DNA from: Paractinoplanes bogorensis
GTDB taxonomy: Bacteria; Actinomycetota; Actinomycetes; Mycobacteriales; Micromonosporaceae
Assembly (NCBI RefSeq): GCF_018829635.1
Contig: NZ_JAHKKG010000002.1
Location: 372,001 to 436,000 of the forward strand
Reading direction: 5' to 3'
DNA: 64,000 nucleotides
Positions 9,359 through 18,133 of the stretch are shown here, one piece after another. How positions within the stretch are numbered: position 1 is the first letter of the stretch; each line of letters begins with the position of its first letter. Below the pieces are notes generated by a model that worked only from the letters and a program-made list of their open reading frames with translations, had not been told where the DNA came from and made no database searches. The position numbers and the translations under genes were made by a program.

Positions 9359-10228
9359 TCACGAGGTGACGTCCTTGCGCGTGAAGCGCCAGAACGCTAT
9401 GCCCCAGCACAACGTGGCGTAGGCGACCGCGCTGATCGCCCCCTTGACCAGGTCGTCGACCTGGGCCGGGGTGGACAGCAGGCCCTGCCAGGCGTCGCTG
9501 AAGTGGGTCGGCAGCAGGTAGCGCAGATTTCCCAGGGCGGTGATCTGGTCGAGGATGCTGGACAGGATCCAGATCATCACCGCGCCGCCGACCGCGCCCA
9601 GCGGCGCGTCGGTCAGGGTGCCGAGCAGGAAGGCCAGCCCGGCCACGATCAGCATCGTGACGCCCAGATAGGCGGCGATGCCGAGCAGCCGCAGCAGGCC
9701 CGGCCCGGGGGCGATCTCGGCCGCCACCGTGCTGCCCAGCGGGTGCCAGCCGTAGCGCAGCGTGCCGGCCAGCAGGCCGACCCCGGTCAGCACGACCAGC
9801 GCCGCCGCCGAATAGGCCAGCGCGACGATCAGCTTGACCGCGAGCAGCCGGGCCCGCGGCACCGGCACGGCCAGCAGATAGCGCAGGCTGCCCCAGCTCG
9901 CCTCGCTGGCCACCGTGTCGCCGCAGAACAGGGCGACCACCACGACCAGCAGGAAACCGGCCGAGACGGCCAGGCAGAACAGCGCGAAGTTGAGCCCGCC
10001 CGAGGTGGCCAGGTCGACCAGGCTGCCGAACGCGCCGCCGCCGTTGCCGTCGTCGCCCCCGCCGCTGTCGAACTCGAACGCGACCAGGACGATCAGCGGC
10101 AGCACGGCCATGAAGCCCAGGCCCAGCTGCGTGCGGCGCCGCGACGCCTGCCGCCGCACCTCGGCCCAGATCGGCAGGGTGCGCGACGGGCGATAGCCGA
10201 CGGCTCCGGCTGAAGTCTCGACGCTCAT
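9359..10228 (-). CDS. ABC transporter permease (ABC-2 type)
   Basis: A 289-residue membrane protein with about six transmembrane helices. A short N-terminal cytosolic part is followed by a TM at ~38-55 and an Asp/Gly-rich extracellular loop. The core then contains the 'DTVASEASWGSLRYLLAVPVPR' coupling region typical of ABC-2 exporters. It ends with 'FWRFTRKDV'. The ATG overlaps the stop of the upstream hydrolase/ATPase fusion gene (ATGA at 10225-10228) and has a GGAG site. The two products are very probably made together as one exporter. The substrate is unknown. Confidence 0.9.
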   Translation of the reverse strand: MSVETSAGAVGYRPSRTLPIWAEVRRQASRRRTQLGLGFMAVLPLIVLVAFEFDSGGGDDGNGGGAFGSLVDLATSGGLNFALFCLAVSAGFLLVVVVALFCGDTVASEASWGSLRYLLAVPVPRARLLAVKLIVALAYSAAALVVLTGVGLLAGTLRYGWHPLGSTVAAEIAPGPGLLRLLGIAAYLGVTMLIVAGLAFLLGTLTDAPLGAVGGAVMIWILSSILDQITALGNLRYLLPTHFSDAWQGLLSTPAQVDDLVKGAISAVAYATLCWGIAFWRFTRKDVTS

Positions 10229-12975
10229 CGGTCTCCGCTCCCCCGCGTGTTGTCCCCGACCAGGGCCAGGAAGGCGTCCTCGAGCCGGCGGCGCGGCACC
10301 ACCCGGTCGACCGCCACCCCCGCCCGCACCAGCGACGCCACCACCTCGGAGCGGGGCGTGCCGTTCATATCGACAATCAGGCCGGACGGCCCGTCCGGAG
10401 CCACCGAGCGCACGCCCAGCTCGTCCAGCACCCGCTCGGCCGTCGGCACGTCGGACACCTCGAGCTGCACCGACGGCGAGTCGCCGACGATCTCGTCGAC
10501 CGGCCCGGACGCGACGATCCGGCCCTTGTTGACCACCACCGCGTGCGTGCAGGTCTGCTCGACCTCGGCCAGTAGGTGGCTCGAGACCAGCACGGCCCGG
10601 CCGTCGGTGGCGTAGCGCTTGAGCACCCGGCGCATCTCGGCGATCTGCGGCGGGTCGAGCCCGTCGGTCGGCTCGTCCAGCACCAGCAGCTCGGGCAGGC
10701 CGAGCATGGCCTGGGCGATGGCCAGCCGCTGCCGCATGCCGTGGCTGTACTTCTTCGTGCGCCGGTGGACCGAGTCGCCCAGCCCGGCGATCTCGAGAGC
10801 CTCGTCGAAACGGGCGTCCGCCCACGGGCGGCCGGTGGCTTTCCAGTACGCCCGCAGGTTTTCCAGCCCGGTCAGGTGCGGCAGGAAGCCCGGCCCCTCG
10901 ACCAGCGCGCCGACCCGCGACAGCACCGGTGAGCCGGGCACGAGCCGGTGGCCGAACACCATCGCCTCGCCCGCGGTCGGCATGGTCAGACCCATCAGCA
11001 CCCGCAGCGTGGTGGTCTTGCCGGCACCGTTCGGGCCGAGGAGACCGACCACCTGCCCCCGCTCGACGGTGAAGCTGATCTCTTCGACCGCGACGAAGCC
11101 GTCCCCGTACGCCTTCCGCAGTCCCCGCACGACGAGCGGGGTGTCCGCGTACGCGGGATCGGTCGGATCGTGCCGCTTCAGCGCCCGCCGCCGCCCGACC
11201 AGCAGCACCACGGCCAGCCCGACCACGATCGCCGCCAGCAGCCCGGCCAGCACGTAGCGCCACACGGTCTGCGGGTTGGCGATCGGCGTGCCCACCACGG
11301 TCGGCAGCTCGAGGGCCGGCTCGACCTGCACGGTGTAGGTCGCGGGCTGCACCGGCGACAGGAACGCCTGGTCGGTCGTGGCGACCACCACCCGTACGGT
11401 ATGACCGGCCTCGATCCTCCGCACGATCGCGGGCAGCTTGATGGTGCGCTCGGGCGCCTGCTCCAGCGACGCGGGCAGGTCGGTCAGCCGCACCGGGGCG
11501 ACCAGGCCCGCGCTCAGCGTCTCGGCGCCCGACTCGTCGACGTCGTAGAGCTTGACGAAGAGGGTGGCCTCCCCGGTCGGCGAGGCGGCCTTGATCTTCA
11601 CGGTCGGCGACCCGACCACGTCGATCGACGTGCTCACCGGCGCGGTCTCGAAGGTCGCGTGCTGGCCCGGGATGTCGGCCGCGACCCCGGACAGCAGCTC
11701 GCTCAGCCGCCCACCCGTGCCGGGCAGCGACGACAACGCACCCGGGTTGCCGTTGGGCGGGTTGGCGATCGGCTGGGCCGGCCCGGCGAGCTGCAGCGAC
11801 GTGGTGCCGGTGCCGGTCAATCCCGGGTAAGCGTCGGCTGAGTATCCGTTGGTGACCAGGCCCCGGTCGAGCGCGCTGAACCCGGCCACCCGCGAGTACG
11901 TGAAGCTGTCGGACGGCGTCTCGCCCTCGCCCTTGAGGTAGTGGTCGAGCCACTGCGCGGTCAGGAACTTCACCCTGTCCTGATCCGTCTGCGGCCCGAC
12001 CCCGCCGTCGTGGCCCCCGGTGAACCAGGCGACCCGGACGGTGGTGCCGGCCGCGGCGATCGACCGGGCGTTCGCGTCGGCCTCGCTGAGCGGGAACAGC
12101 GTGTCGACCGCGCCCTGGATGAGCAGCGTGGGCGCCTTGATCTGCCCGATCGTCGCGGCCGGGCTCGACCGGCGCAGCAGGTCGAGCGTGTTCTGGTCGG
12201 GGTTTCCGCTGGTGGCCAGGTCGAAGTAGGCCTTACAGACGTCGGCCGCGAACCGCCCGCAGGCCGGATCCAGATTGATGCCGGTCGGTGGACCCTTGGT
12301 CAGGTCGGTGGGAACGGCCCCGGCGTTGCCGAAGAAGACCCCGGCCCAGCCCTTCTTGAACACCCCGGGGGCCGAGGTGTCGGCCGACTGCTGCAGGAAC
12401 ACGTTGGTCAGGTCGTTCCAGGTGATCGACGGGACGATCGCGTCGACCCGCTGGTCCTGCCCGGCCAGCATCAGGGCCAGGGCCCCGCCGTACGAACCCC
12501 CGGCCACGCCCACCCGGGGGTCGCCGGCCGAGTCGAGCTGGACCTCGGGCCGGGCCGCCAGCCAGTCGAGCAGCCCCTGGGCGTCGCGGATCTCGTGGTC
12601 GGGGCTGTTCAGGTGGATCTGCCCGCCGCTGCGCCCGAAGCCCTCGGCGGTGTAGGTCAGCACCGCGTAGCCGCGCCCGGCGAGCGACTCGGCGTCGTCG
12701 TTGAGTGCGTCTTTGGTGCCGCCGAAACCGTGTGCCAGCAGCACCGCGGGCACCCGGCCGGACCGCTCGCGGGGCAGGTAGAACCGGGCGTCGAGCGTCA
12801 CGTTCTCGTTGCGCTCGGGCCCGCTGACCACGGTGATCATCTGGTCCTGCGACGTCCAGCCCGCGCGCTCGGGCCACACACCCCAGCCGACCAGGCCGGC
12901 GACGACCACGACAACGGCCGACGCCGCGATGACCCGTCGCCGGGTGGGCCGGGGCAGCCGGCGAGTCCAAGACAT
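10225..12975 (-). CDS. Fusion: S15/CocE-type alpha/beta-hydrolase, transmembrane helix, ABC ATPase
   Basis: A 916-residue protein. A signal-anchor (residues ~12-34) precedes an X-Pro dipeptidyl-peptidase/cocaine-esterase-like hydrolase. Its nucleophile is in GGSYGG (~158), the acid in GAVDTLFP (~290) and the His in GGHDGG (~320), followed by a beta-sandwich domain to ~560. A transmembrane helix at ~575-597 then leads to a complete cytosolic ABC ATPase: Walker A GPNGAGKTT (~645), signature SHGMRQR, Walker B LLVLDEPTDGLDP. The hydrolase should face outside and the ATPase inside. The start MSWTRRLPRP at 12975 was chosen because upstream frame is non-coding and the divergent AAA+ promoter must fit. 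Partner permease overlaps by 4 bases. Suggests coupled hydrolysis and transport of a peptide or ester. Confidence 0.93.
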   Translation of the reverse strand: MSWTRRLPRPTRRRVIAASAVVVVVAGLVGWGVWPERAGWTSQDQMITVVSGPERNENVTLDARFYLPRERSGRVPAVLLAHGFGGTKDALNDDAESLAGRGYAVLTYTAEGFGRSGGQIHLNSPDHEIRDAQGLLDWLAARPEVQLDSAGDPRVGVAGGSYGGALALMLAGQDQRVDAIVPSITWNDLTNVFLQQSADTSAPGVFKKGWAGVFFGNAGAVPTDLTKGPPTGINLDPACGRFAADVCKAYFDLATSGNPDQNTLDLLRRSSPAATIGQIKAPTLLIQGAVDTLFPLSEADANARSIAAAGTTVRVAWFTGGHDGGVGPQTDQDRVKFLTAQWLDHYLKGEGETPSDSFTYSRVAGFSALDRGLVTNGYSADAYPGLTGTGTTSLQLAGPAQPIANPPNGNPGALSSLPGTGGRLSELLSGVAADIPGQHATFETAPVSTSIDVVGSPTVKIKAASPTGEATLFVKLYDVDESGAETLSAGLVAPVRLTDLPASLEQAPERTIKLPAIVRRIEAGHTVRVVVATTDQAFLSPVQPATYTVQVEPALELPTVVGTPIANPQTVWRYVLAGLLAAIVVGLAVVLLVGRRRALKRHDPTDPAYADTPLVVRGLRKAYGDGFVAVEEISFTVERGQVVGLLGPNGAGKTTTLRVLMGLTMPTAGEAMVFGHRLVPGSPVLSRVGALVEGPGFLPHLTGLENLRAYWKATGRPWADARFDEALEIAGLGDSVHRRTKKYSHGMRQRLAIAQAMLGLPELLVLDEPTDGLDPPQIAEMRRVLKRYATDGRAVLVSSHLLAEVEQTCTHAVVVNKGRIVASGPVDEIVGDSPSVQLEVSDVPTAERVLDELGVRSVAPDGPSGLIVDMNGTPRSEVVASLVRAGVAVDRVVPRRRLEDAFLALVGDNTRGSGDR

Positions 12976-13083
12976 GCCAGGAACGCTAGCCCGGGACGTC
13001 TGAGCGATGCCTGTGAAACCTCTCAGCTGTGCCGGGACGATAGCGTGGACCATGGGAATCCGACGCTCGAGGGAAGGCCGCCG

Positions 13084-15303
13084 GTGGACGAGGAACTGAA
13101 GCGCACGGTGTCGGTACGTGACACCGGGCTCGACGCCCGGCGCGGCATCGTGCGGCTGCACCCCGAGGTCATGCGGGCGCTGGCGATCAGCAAGGGCGAT
13201 CCCGTACGCCTCGGCGGCGTCACCACCACCGCCGCCCTCGTCGCCGAGTCCGACCCGACGACCGGCGTCCAATACCTCGTCATCGATGACGTCACGCGCA
13301 GCAACCTGGGCGTGCGCGACGGCGCCGAGGTCACCGTGAGCCGGTTGCCGGCCGTCGCGGCCCGCCGGGTCACCCTGGCCGGCCCGGCCGGTCTGCAGGA
13401 CATCATCAAGCCGCACACGCTGCAGATGGCGCTGCTCAGCAAGGTCGTCACCGCGGGCGACAAGATCGCGCTGGTCCCTCAAGACGTGCTCCCGAACGTC
13501 GGCCCGCACGACCCGAACGTCAAGACCAGCCTGTACAACCAGGTCGGCTCGGAATGGCGGACCGCGCTGCTCGACGTGGTCGAGGTGGTCGGGGCCGAGT
13601 CCGCCGTCATCTCGGCCGACACCGTGCTCGGCTGGCAGGGCGGCCCGATCGCCTCGCCCGTGCCCGGCCCGACCGCGGAGCCCGAGTCGCTCGCCCCGGC
13701 CGACCCCGAGGTGCCGCCGCTGAGCATCGAAGACCTGCCCGGCCTGCGCACCCAGGCCAAGGAACTCGAGGAACTGCTCGACCTGGGCTTCAACCACGGC
13801 GAGGTGCTGGCCCGGCTGGGCACCTCCGTCTCGCTCGGCGTGCTGATCTCGGGCCCGGCCGGATCCGGCAAGTCGGCGCTCGTCCGCACCGTCGCCGCCC
13901 AGGTCGAGGCCCGGGTCATCCAGGTGTGGAGCCCGTCGCTGGCCGCGCTGACCAACACGGCGGCCGCCGGTCGGCTGCGCGAGCTCGCCCGCGAGGCCCG
14001 CGACGGCGGCCCGACCGTGCTGCTCTTCGTCGACGTGGACGCGCTCGCTCCCCGCGACGAGCCGGGCCCGATCTCGATCGTCTTCCGCGAGGTGATGCAG
14101 GAGATCCTGCGCGACGGGGTGGCGGTCGTGGCCACCACCAACCGGCCCGAGGCGGTCGACACCTCACTGCGGTCACCCGACCTGCTGGCCCTGCAGCTCG
14201 TGGTGCCGCTGCCCGACGCGGCGATGCGGCTGGAACAGCTCCGGGTGATCACCAAGCGCATCCCGCTGGCCACCGACGTGGTGCTGGACACGATCGCCGG
14301 CCGTACGCCCGGATTCGTCGCCGCCGACCTCGGTGCCCTCGCCCGTGAGGCCGCGGTCCGCGCCGCGCTGCGGCAGACCGGTTCCGCAGACGAGCCGCTG
14401 TCCGACGACGACGCCCAGAAGGTCACCATGGCCGACTTCGAGGCCGCGCTCGACGTGGTGCGACCGACCTCGATGGCCGAGTCGACGCTCGAGGTGGCCG
14501 CCGTGACCCTCGACGACGTGGGCGACATGGTCGAGGTCAAGCAGGTGCTGACCGAGTCGGTGCTGTGGCCGCTGACCTACCCCGACACGTTCGCCCGGCT
14601 CGGCGTCTCACCGCCGCGCGGCGTCCTGCTCTACGGTCCGCCCGGCTGCGGCAAGACCTTCCTGGTCAAGGCGATCGCCGGCACCGGCAAGGCCAACGTG
14701 CTCTCGGTCAAGGGCGCCGAGCTGCTCAGCAAGTGGGTCGGTGACAGCGAGAAGGCCGTACGGGAACTGTTCCGCCGGGCCCGCGAGGCCGCACCCACCC
14801 TGGTGTTCCTCGACGAGATCGACGCGCTGGCCCCGACCCGCGGCCAGGGCACCGACGGCGGCACGGCCGACCGGGTGGTGGCCTCGCTGCTCACCGAGCT
14901 CGACGGCGTCGAAGACCTGCGCAACGTGGTGGTGATCGGGGCGACGAACCGGCCCGACCTGATCGATCCGGCGCTGCTGCGGCCCGGCCGGCTCGAGCGG
15001 CTGGTCTACGTGCCGCCGCCGGACGCCGAGGCCCGGGCGGCGATCCTCAAAGCGTCGTCCAAGTCGGTGCCGCTCGACCCGACGGTCGACCTGGTCGCGC
15101 TGGGCGAGGAGCTGGAGGGTTTCTCGGCGGCCGACTGTGCGGCGCTGATCCGTGAGTCGGCGCTGGCCGCGATGCGCGACTCGCTCGAGGCGACGACCGT
15201 CACCGCGGAGAATGTGGCGACCGCGCGGCAACGCGTACGGGCGTCGCTCGATCCTGATCAGGTGGCGTGGCTCGAGGCGTACGCGGAAAAACGGCAGGCC
15301 TAG
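13084..15303 (+). CDS. CDC48/VCP-like AAA+ ATPase
   Basis: A 739-residue protein with the p97 layout. The N-domain (1-190, double-psi barrel type, starting 'VDEELKRTVSVRDTGLDARRGIVRL') is followed by two AAA modules. Module 1 has Walker A GPAGSGKS (~257) but a degenerate Walker B (FVDVDAL in place of D-E-x-D). Module 2 is canonical: GPPGCGKTF (~517), FLDEIDAL (~574), 'ATNRPDLIDPALLRPGRLER' sensor and arginine-finger region. D2 is therefore likely the active hydrolase. The GTG at 13084 follows GAGGGAAGG. Archaeal and actinobacterial relatives unfold proteins; whether this one serves the proteasome or Pup system is not shown here. The stop overlaps the convergent DUF3263 gene. Confidence 0.93.
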   Translation: MDEELKRTVSVRDTGLDARRGIVRLHPEVMRALAISKGDPVRLGGVTTTAALVAESDPTTGVQYLVIDDVTRSNLGVRDGAEVTVSRLPAVAARRVTLAGPAGLQDIIKPHTLQMALLSKVVTAGDKIALVPQDVLPNVGPHDPNVKTSLYNQVGSEWRTALLDVVEVVGAESAVISADTVLGWQGGPIASPVPGPTAEPESLAPADPEVPPLSIEDLPGLRTQAKELEELLDLGFNHGEVLARLGTSVSLGVLISGPAGSGKSALVRTVAAQVEARVIQVWSPSLAALTNTAAAGRLRELAREARDGGPTVLLFVDVDALAPRDEPGPISIVFREVMQEILRDGVAVVATTNRPEAVDTSLRSPDLLALQLVVPLPDAAMRLEQLRVITKRIPLATDVVLDTIAGRTPGFVAADLGALAREAAVRAALRQTGSADEPLSDDDAQKVTMADFEAALDVVRPTSMAESTLEVAAVTLDDVGDMVEVKQVLTESVLWPLTYPDTFARLGVSPPRGVLLYGPPGCGKTFLVKAIAGTGKANVLSVKGAELLSKWVGDSEKAVRELFRRAREAAPTLVFLDEIDALAPTRGQGTDGGTADRVVASLLTELDGVEDLRNVVVIGATNRPDLIDPALLRPGRLERLVYVPPPDAEARAAILKASSKSVPLDPTVDLVALGEELEGFSAADCAALIRESALAAMRDSLEATTVTAENVATARQRVRASLDPDQVAWLEAYAEKRQA

Positions 15304-15614
15304 CGTCGGCGGGTGCGGGCCCGGGTTGATCGCAGGCGACGCAGCCGGCCGATCAGCACCGGGTCGTGCTCGAGGGCGGCCGGATTGTCGAGCAGGGTGT
15401 TGAGCAGCTGGTAATAGCGCGTCGAGGACAGCTCGAACGTGTCGCGGATGGCCTGTTCCTTGCTGCCCGCGTGCTTCCACCACTTCGCCTCGAATGCGAG
15501 TATCTGCTGCTCACGATCGCTGAGCTTCGGCTCCGGTTTTGGTTCAGGCTCGGCCTCGACACGCGGCGCCGGGATGTGCTGCTGCTCTTCGGACGGGTCC
15601 GCGGCGGGCTGCAT
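15300..15614 (-). CDS. DUF3263 family small protein
   Basis: A 104-residue protein. The N-terminal third is Pro/Glu-rich (EAEPEPKPEPK). The rest is the DUF3263 core 'LSDREQQILAFEAKWWKHAGSKEQAIRDTF' with 'YYQLLNTLLDNPAALEHDPVLIGRLRRL', which looks like a DNA-binding HTH (sigma-70 region 4-like) of actinobacteria, followed by a basic tail. The ATG at 15614 has GGAG upstream. The stop (TAG, 15300-15302) interlocks with the AAA+ gene's TAG as CTAG, so the genes are convergent with no spacer. Molecular function is unknown. Confidence 0.85.
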   Translation of the reverse strand: MQPAADPSEEQQHIPAPRVEAEPEPKPEPKLSDREQQILAFEAKWWKHAGSKEQAIRDTFELSSTRYYQLLNTLLDNPAALEHDPVLIGRLRRLRSTRARTRRR

Positions 15615-15634
15615 GACGCTCCAAAGATGAGAAC

Positions 15635-15666
15635 GGGGACCGTCAGCATAGGTGCTGACGATCCCC
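15635..15666 (-). terminator. Terminator after ABC permease operon
   Basis: Stem GGGGACCGTCAGC (15635-15647) pairs with GCTGACGATCCCC (15654-15666) with one mismatch and a 6-base loop. On the minus strand it is followed by GTTCTCATCTTT. It lies downstream of the permease stop at 15692, separating that operon from the DUF3263 gene. Confidence 0.75.
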
Positions 15667-15691
15667 GCTTGCACGCCTAGACGGCGTTACG

Positions 15692-16702
15692 TCACGTAAT
15701 GTCGCGACTACGCATGGTCCACATAGCCAGGCCCACGATCAGTACGAAGACGCCGGCGAGAATGCCGCCCGCCATCGGCCAGGTCAGCGTCAGCGAATCC
15801 GGCTGGCAGCCCCCCGCCGACGAGAAGTCGCACGAGTTGTAGTCCTCGATCTTGATCTCCTTGTCCATCCAGGCGACCATCCAGACCGGGATGAGATAGG
15901 CCTCGGCAAACTTGACCTTGGCCAGCGACAACACCGTGCCCAGTCCGAACTGGAACACGATCACAGCACCGATCGTCACGCCCAGCGCCATCGCGGTGTG
16001 CCGGCCCAGCGAGGCCAGCCCGAACCCGACCGCGGCCCCCACCAGCACCAGGGCCAGACCGCGCAACTCCATCAGCCCGATCGACTGCCACGCGCCCGAC
16101 GTCATGCTGTCGGTGCTGCCGCGCAGTTCGGCGATGCCCACGAATAGCCCGGTCCAGACGGCCGAGAAGACCACGGTCAGCGCGGTGAAGAAGACCAGCA
16201 GGGCGGCCAGTTTGGTGCCGAGCACCTTGAGCCGCTGCGGCCGCCAGAGCAGCAGGTTCATCATCCCGCCGCTGCTCCACTCGGCCCCCACGAACGACGC
16301 GCCCACGATGAACGCCACCAGCGCGAGCAACGCCGCCAGGGTGGTCACCATGTTCGGGAAGTTCTCCCGGAAGTCGAAGGTGGGCGGCATGTTCCACTGG
16401 TACTGGAAGTCGTCCTGGGTCGGCTCGTACAGGCCCTCGCAGTTGGTCGGCCACCGGCCGGCGTTCGGTGTGCCCTGGTCGGCCTGACACTGGGTCTTGT
16501 CCTGGTTGTACTGCTCCACCGCGCGCTGATAGTCGGCCTGGGACTGGGCCTTGGCCGAGGCGATCTGCTCGGGGCCGGCCTTCTGGTTGACGAAGAACAT
16601 GCCGGCCGCGATGGCGAGCAGGATCAACGTCATGCCGAGCAGGAACAACCGGGTGAAGCGGCGCTTGGTCAGCCGCTTGGTCTCGGCGCTGTAGAGGCTC
16701 AC
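15692..16702 (-). CDS. ABC transporter permease subunit (ABC-2 type)
   Basis: A 336-residue membrane protein. It has an N-terminal TM (~18-40) and a long extracytoplasmic loop (~45-110) rich in Gln/Asp with two Cys. Five further hydrophobic segments end at 'MWTMRSRDIT'. The block 'GAEWSSGGMMNLLLWRPQRLKVLGTK' is the usual coupling helix for an ATPase partner. The start GTG at 16702 overlaps the ATPase stop (GTGA) with GGAGGG 8 bases upstream. The pair forms an exporter similar to antibiotic or lantibiotic self-protection systems, but the substrate is unknown. Confidence 0.9.
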   Translation of the reverse strand: MSLYSAETKRLTKRRFTRLFLLGMTLILLAIAAGMFFVNQKAGPEQIASAKAQSQADYQRAVEQYNQDKTQCQADQGTPNAGRWPTNCEGLYEPTQDDFQYQWNMPPTFDFRENFPNMVTTLAALLALVAFIVGASFVGAEWSSGGMMNLLLWRPQRLKVLGTKLAALLVFFTALTVVFSAVWTGLFVGIAELRGSTDSMTSGAWQSIGLMELRGLALVLVGAAVGFGLASLGRHTAMALGVTIGAVIVFQFGLGTVLSLAKVKFAEAYLIPVWMVAWMDKEIKIEDYNSCDFSSAGGCQPDSLTLTWPMAGGILAGVFVLIVGLAMWTMRSRDIT

Positions 16703-17685
16703 TGACCCCACCCTCCAGCCGGCGCGGACACCACGCTCTGATCGACCTGACGGTTCTGCCCTTCGACCGGCGCGGTGCCGGTGAGCTGCAGGAAGACGCT
16801 CTCGAGGTCGGCCGACATCGGCGTCAGCTCGCTGAGATAGATCTCGCGTTCGGCCAGGATCCGGGTGATCTGGGCCGGGTTGCCGGCGTTCCCGACCGTG
16901 AAGTGGTCGTGCTCGACGCTCACCTGGGCACCGTTCGCCCGCAGCAACTCGACGGCCGCGCGCATGTCGACACCCGGCTCGAGCCGCACCTTCACGCCGG
17001 CCGAGCTCTGGCTGGCCAGCACGTCGGCCACCGACCCGGCGGCCACCCGCCGCCCACCCGAGATGATCGTGACGCTGTCACAGATGAGCTGGATCTCGCC
17101 GAGGATGTGACTGGACAGCACCACAGTCATGCCGGACTCGGCCAGGTTGCGCATCAGTGAGCGCATCTCCCGGATGCCGCCCGGGTCGAGACCGTTGGCG
17201 GGCTCGTCCAGGATCAGCAGCTTCGGCTCCTTGAGCAGCGCCGACGCCACGGCCAGGCGCTGCTTCATGCCGAGCGAATAGGTCTTGACCCGGTCCTTGG
17301 CCCGGTCGCGCAGCCCGACCAGCTCGAGCACGGCGTGCACCCGCTCCTTGCGGACACCACCCGCCTCGGCCAGCAGCGCCAACGTGTCCTGCGCGGTGAA
17401 GTTGCCGAAGAACTGGGGACTCTCGACGATCGCACCGACCTGGCCCGCCACCTCGGACAGGTGCTCGGGCACCTCACGGCCGAGGATCGCCATCCGCCCG
17501 CCGTTGGGCCGGATCAGCCCCAGCAGCGTCCGCAGCGTCGTCGTCTTGCCCGACCCGTTGGGCCCGAGAAAGCCATGAACCTGACCCGCCTCGACGACCA
17601 TGTCGAACCCGTCGAGCGCTCGGCGCACCCCTTTACGGCTGCGATACGTCTTCTGCAGCCCCGCTATCTCCAATACGGCAGTCAC
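16699..17685 (-). CDS. ABC transporter ATP-binding protein
   Basis: A 328-residue ATPase of the DrrA/CcmA-like export class. Walker A is GPNGSGKTT (~40), the signature is YSLGMKQRLA (~145) and Walker B is LLILDEPANGLDP, followed by 'SSHIL' (H-loop). A ~90-residue C-terminal extension resembles the regulatory domain of antibiotic-export ATPases. GTG start at 17685. It overlaps the permease gene by 4 bases. A short gap separates it from the immunity-like gene upstream, so those may share a promoter. Confidence 0.95.
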   Translation of the reverse strand: MTAVLEIAGLQKTYRSRKGVRRALDGFDMVVEAGQVHGFLGPNGSGKTTTLRTLLGLIRPNGGRMAILGREVPEHLSEVAGQVGAIVESPQFFGNFTAQDTLALLAEAGGVRKERVHAVLELVGLRDRAKDRVKTYSLGMKQRLAVASALLKEPKLLILDEPANGLDPGGIREMRSLMRNLAESGMTVVLSSHILGEIQLICDSVTIISGGRRVAAGSVADVLASQSSAGVKVRLEPGVDMRAAVELLRANGAQVSVEHDHFTVGNAGNPAQITRILAEREIYLSELTPMSADLESVFLQLTGTAPVEGQNRQVDQSVVSAPAGGWGQ

Positions 17686-17707
17686 GCGAGGACTTTAAGC
17701 AGAGCCG

Positions 17708-18106
17708 TCAATACATGCAGCTCCGGAACGCGGAAATGTCCCCCTGCAGGTCCCGGTCAACCTCTTCCGGGGGAACCGCCGCAATCACGTCGTTCATCCT
17801 CCGCACCTGATCCGGATGGCCACGCCAGTGCTCGGCCGGCAGCCGCAGCACCGACACGAGCAGATCGCCCGGATAGAAATCCCCCTCGGCGAGCGGATCG
17901 TCCTCGAGCCGATCCAGCGCCAACGGCACCAGCACCTCGACGCCCACTTGTTGTCCGAGCAAAATGCGCAGGTCTTCGACCTCCAACGTCCCGATCGGCC
18001 GCCGGCGAAGCTCGAGCACGGTGCTGATCAGTCGGGTCGCATCCGGCTGAGGGTCACCCCAGTCGTTGCCCTCGATCTCCTGAAGCGATCGCTCCAAACC
18101 CGGCAC
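17708..18106 (-). CDS. CdiI-type contact-dependent inhibition immunity protein
   Basis: A 132-residue acidic protein. The core 'LRILLGQQVGVEVLVPLALD' followed by 'LAEGDFYPGDLLVSVLRL' matches the CdiI_2-type immunity family (pattern L-R...Q..G...L.PLAL..L...PL..G..Y.GDLL..VL). GTG start with GGAAGGTGG upstream. Known relatives neutralise a toxin carried on the C-terminus of a polymorphic or CDI protein, but no toxin is encoded nearby, so this is an orphan. It could be a decoy immunity gene or have been exapted. A frameshifted coding remnant lies just upstream. Confidence 0.75.
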   Translation of the reverse strand: MPGLERSLQEIEGNDWGDPQPDATRLISTVLELRRRPIGTLEVEDLRILLGQQVGVEVLVPLALDRLEDDPLAEGDFYPGDLLVSVLRLPAEHWRGHPDQVRRMNDVIAAVPPEEVDRDLQGDISAFRSCMY

Positions 18107-18133
18107 GTTTCCACCTTCCGCATCGCGGCCATC

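Noticed and set aside
11941..13083. In-frame N-terminal extension of the AAA+ protein
   Set aside because: Antisense to the hydrolase domain; the CDC48 N-domain begins right at the GTG at 13084, which has a good ribosome site.
12976..13797. In-frame N-terminal extension of the hydrolase/ABC fusion
   Set aside because: It runs antisense through the AAA+ gene, has a His/Gly/Asp-rich antisense composition, and the signal-anchor at MSWTRR would be buried.
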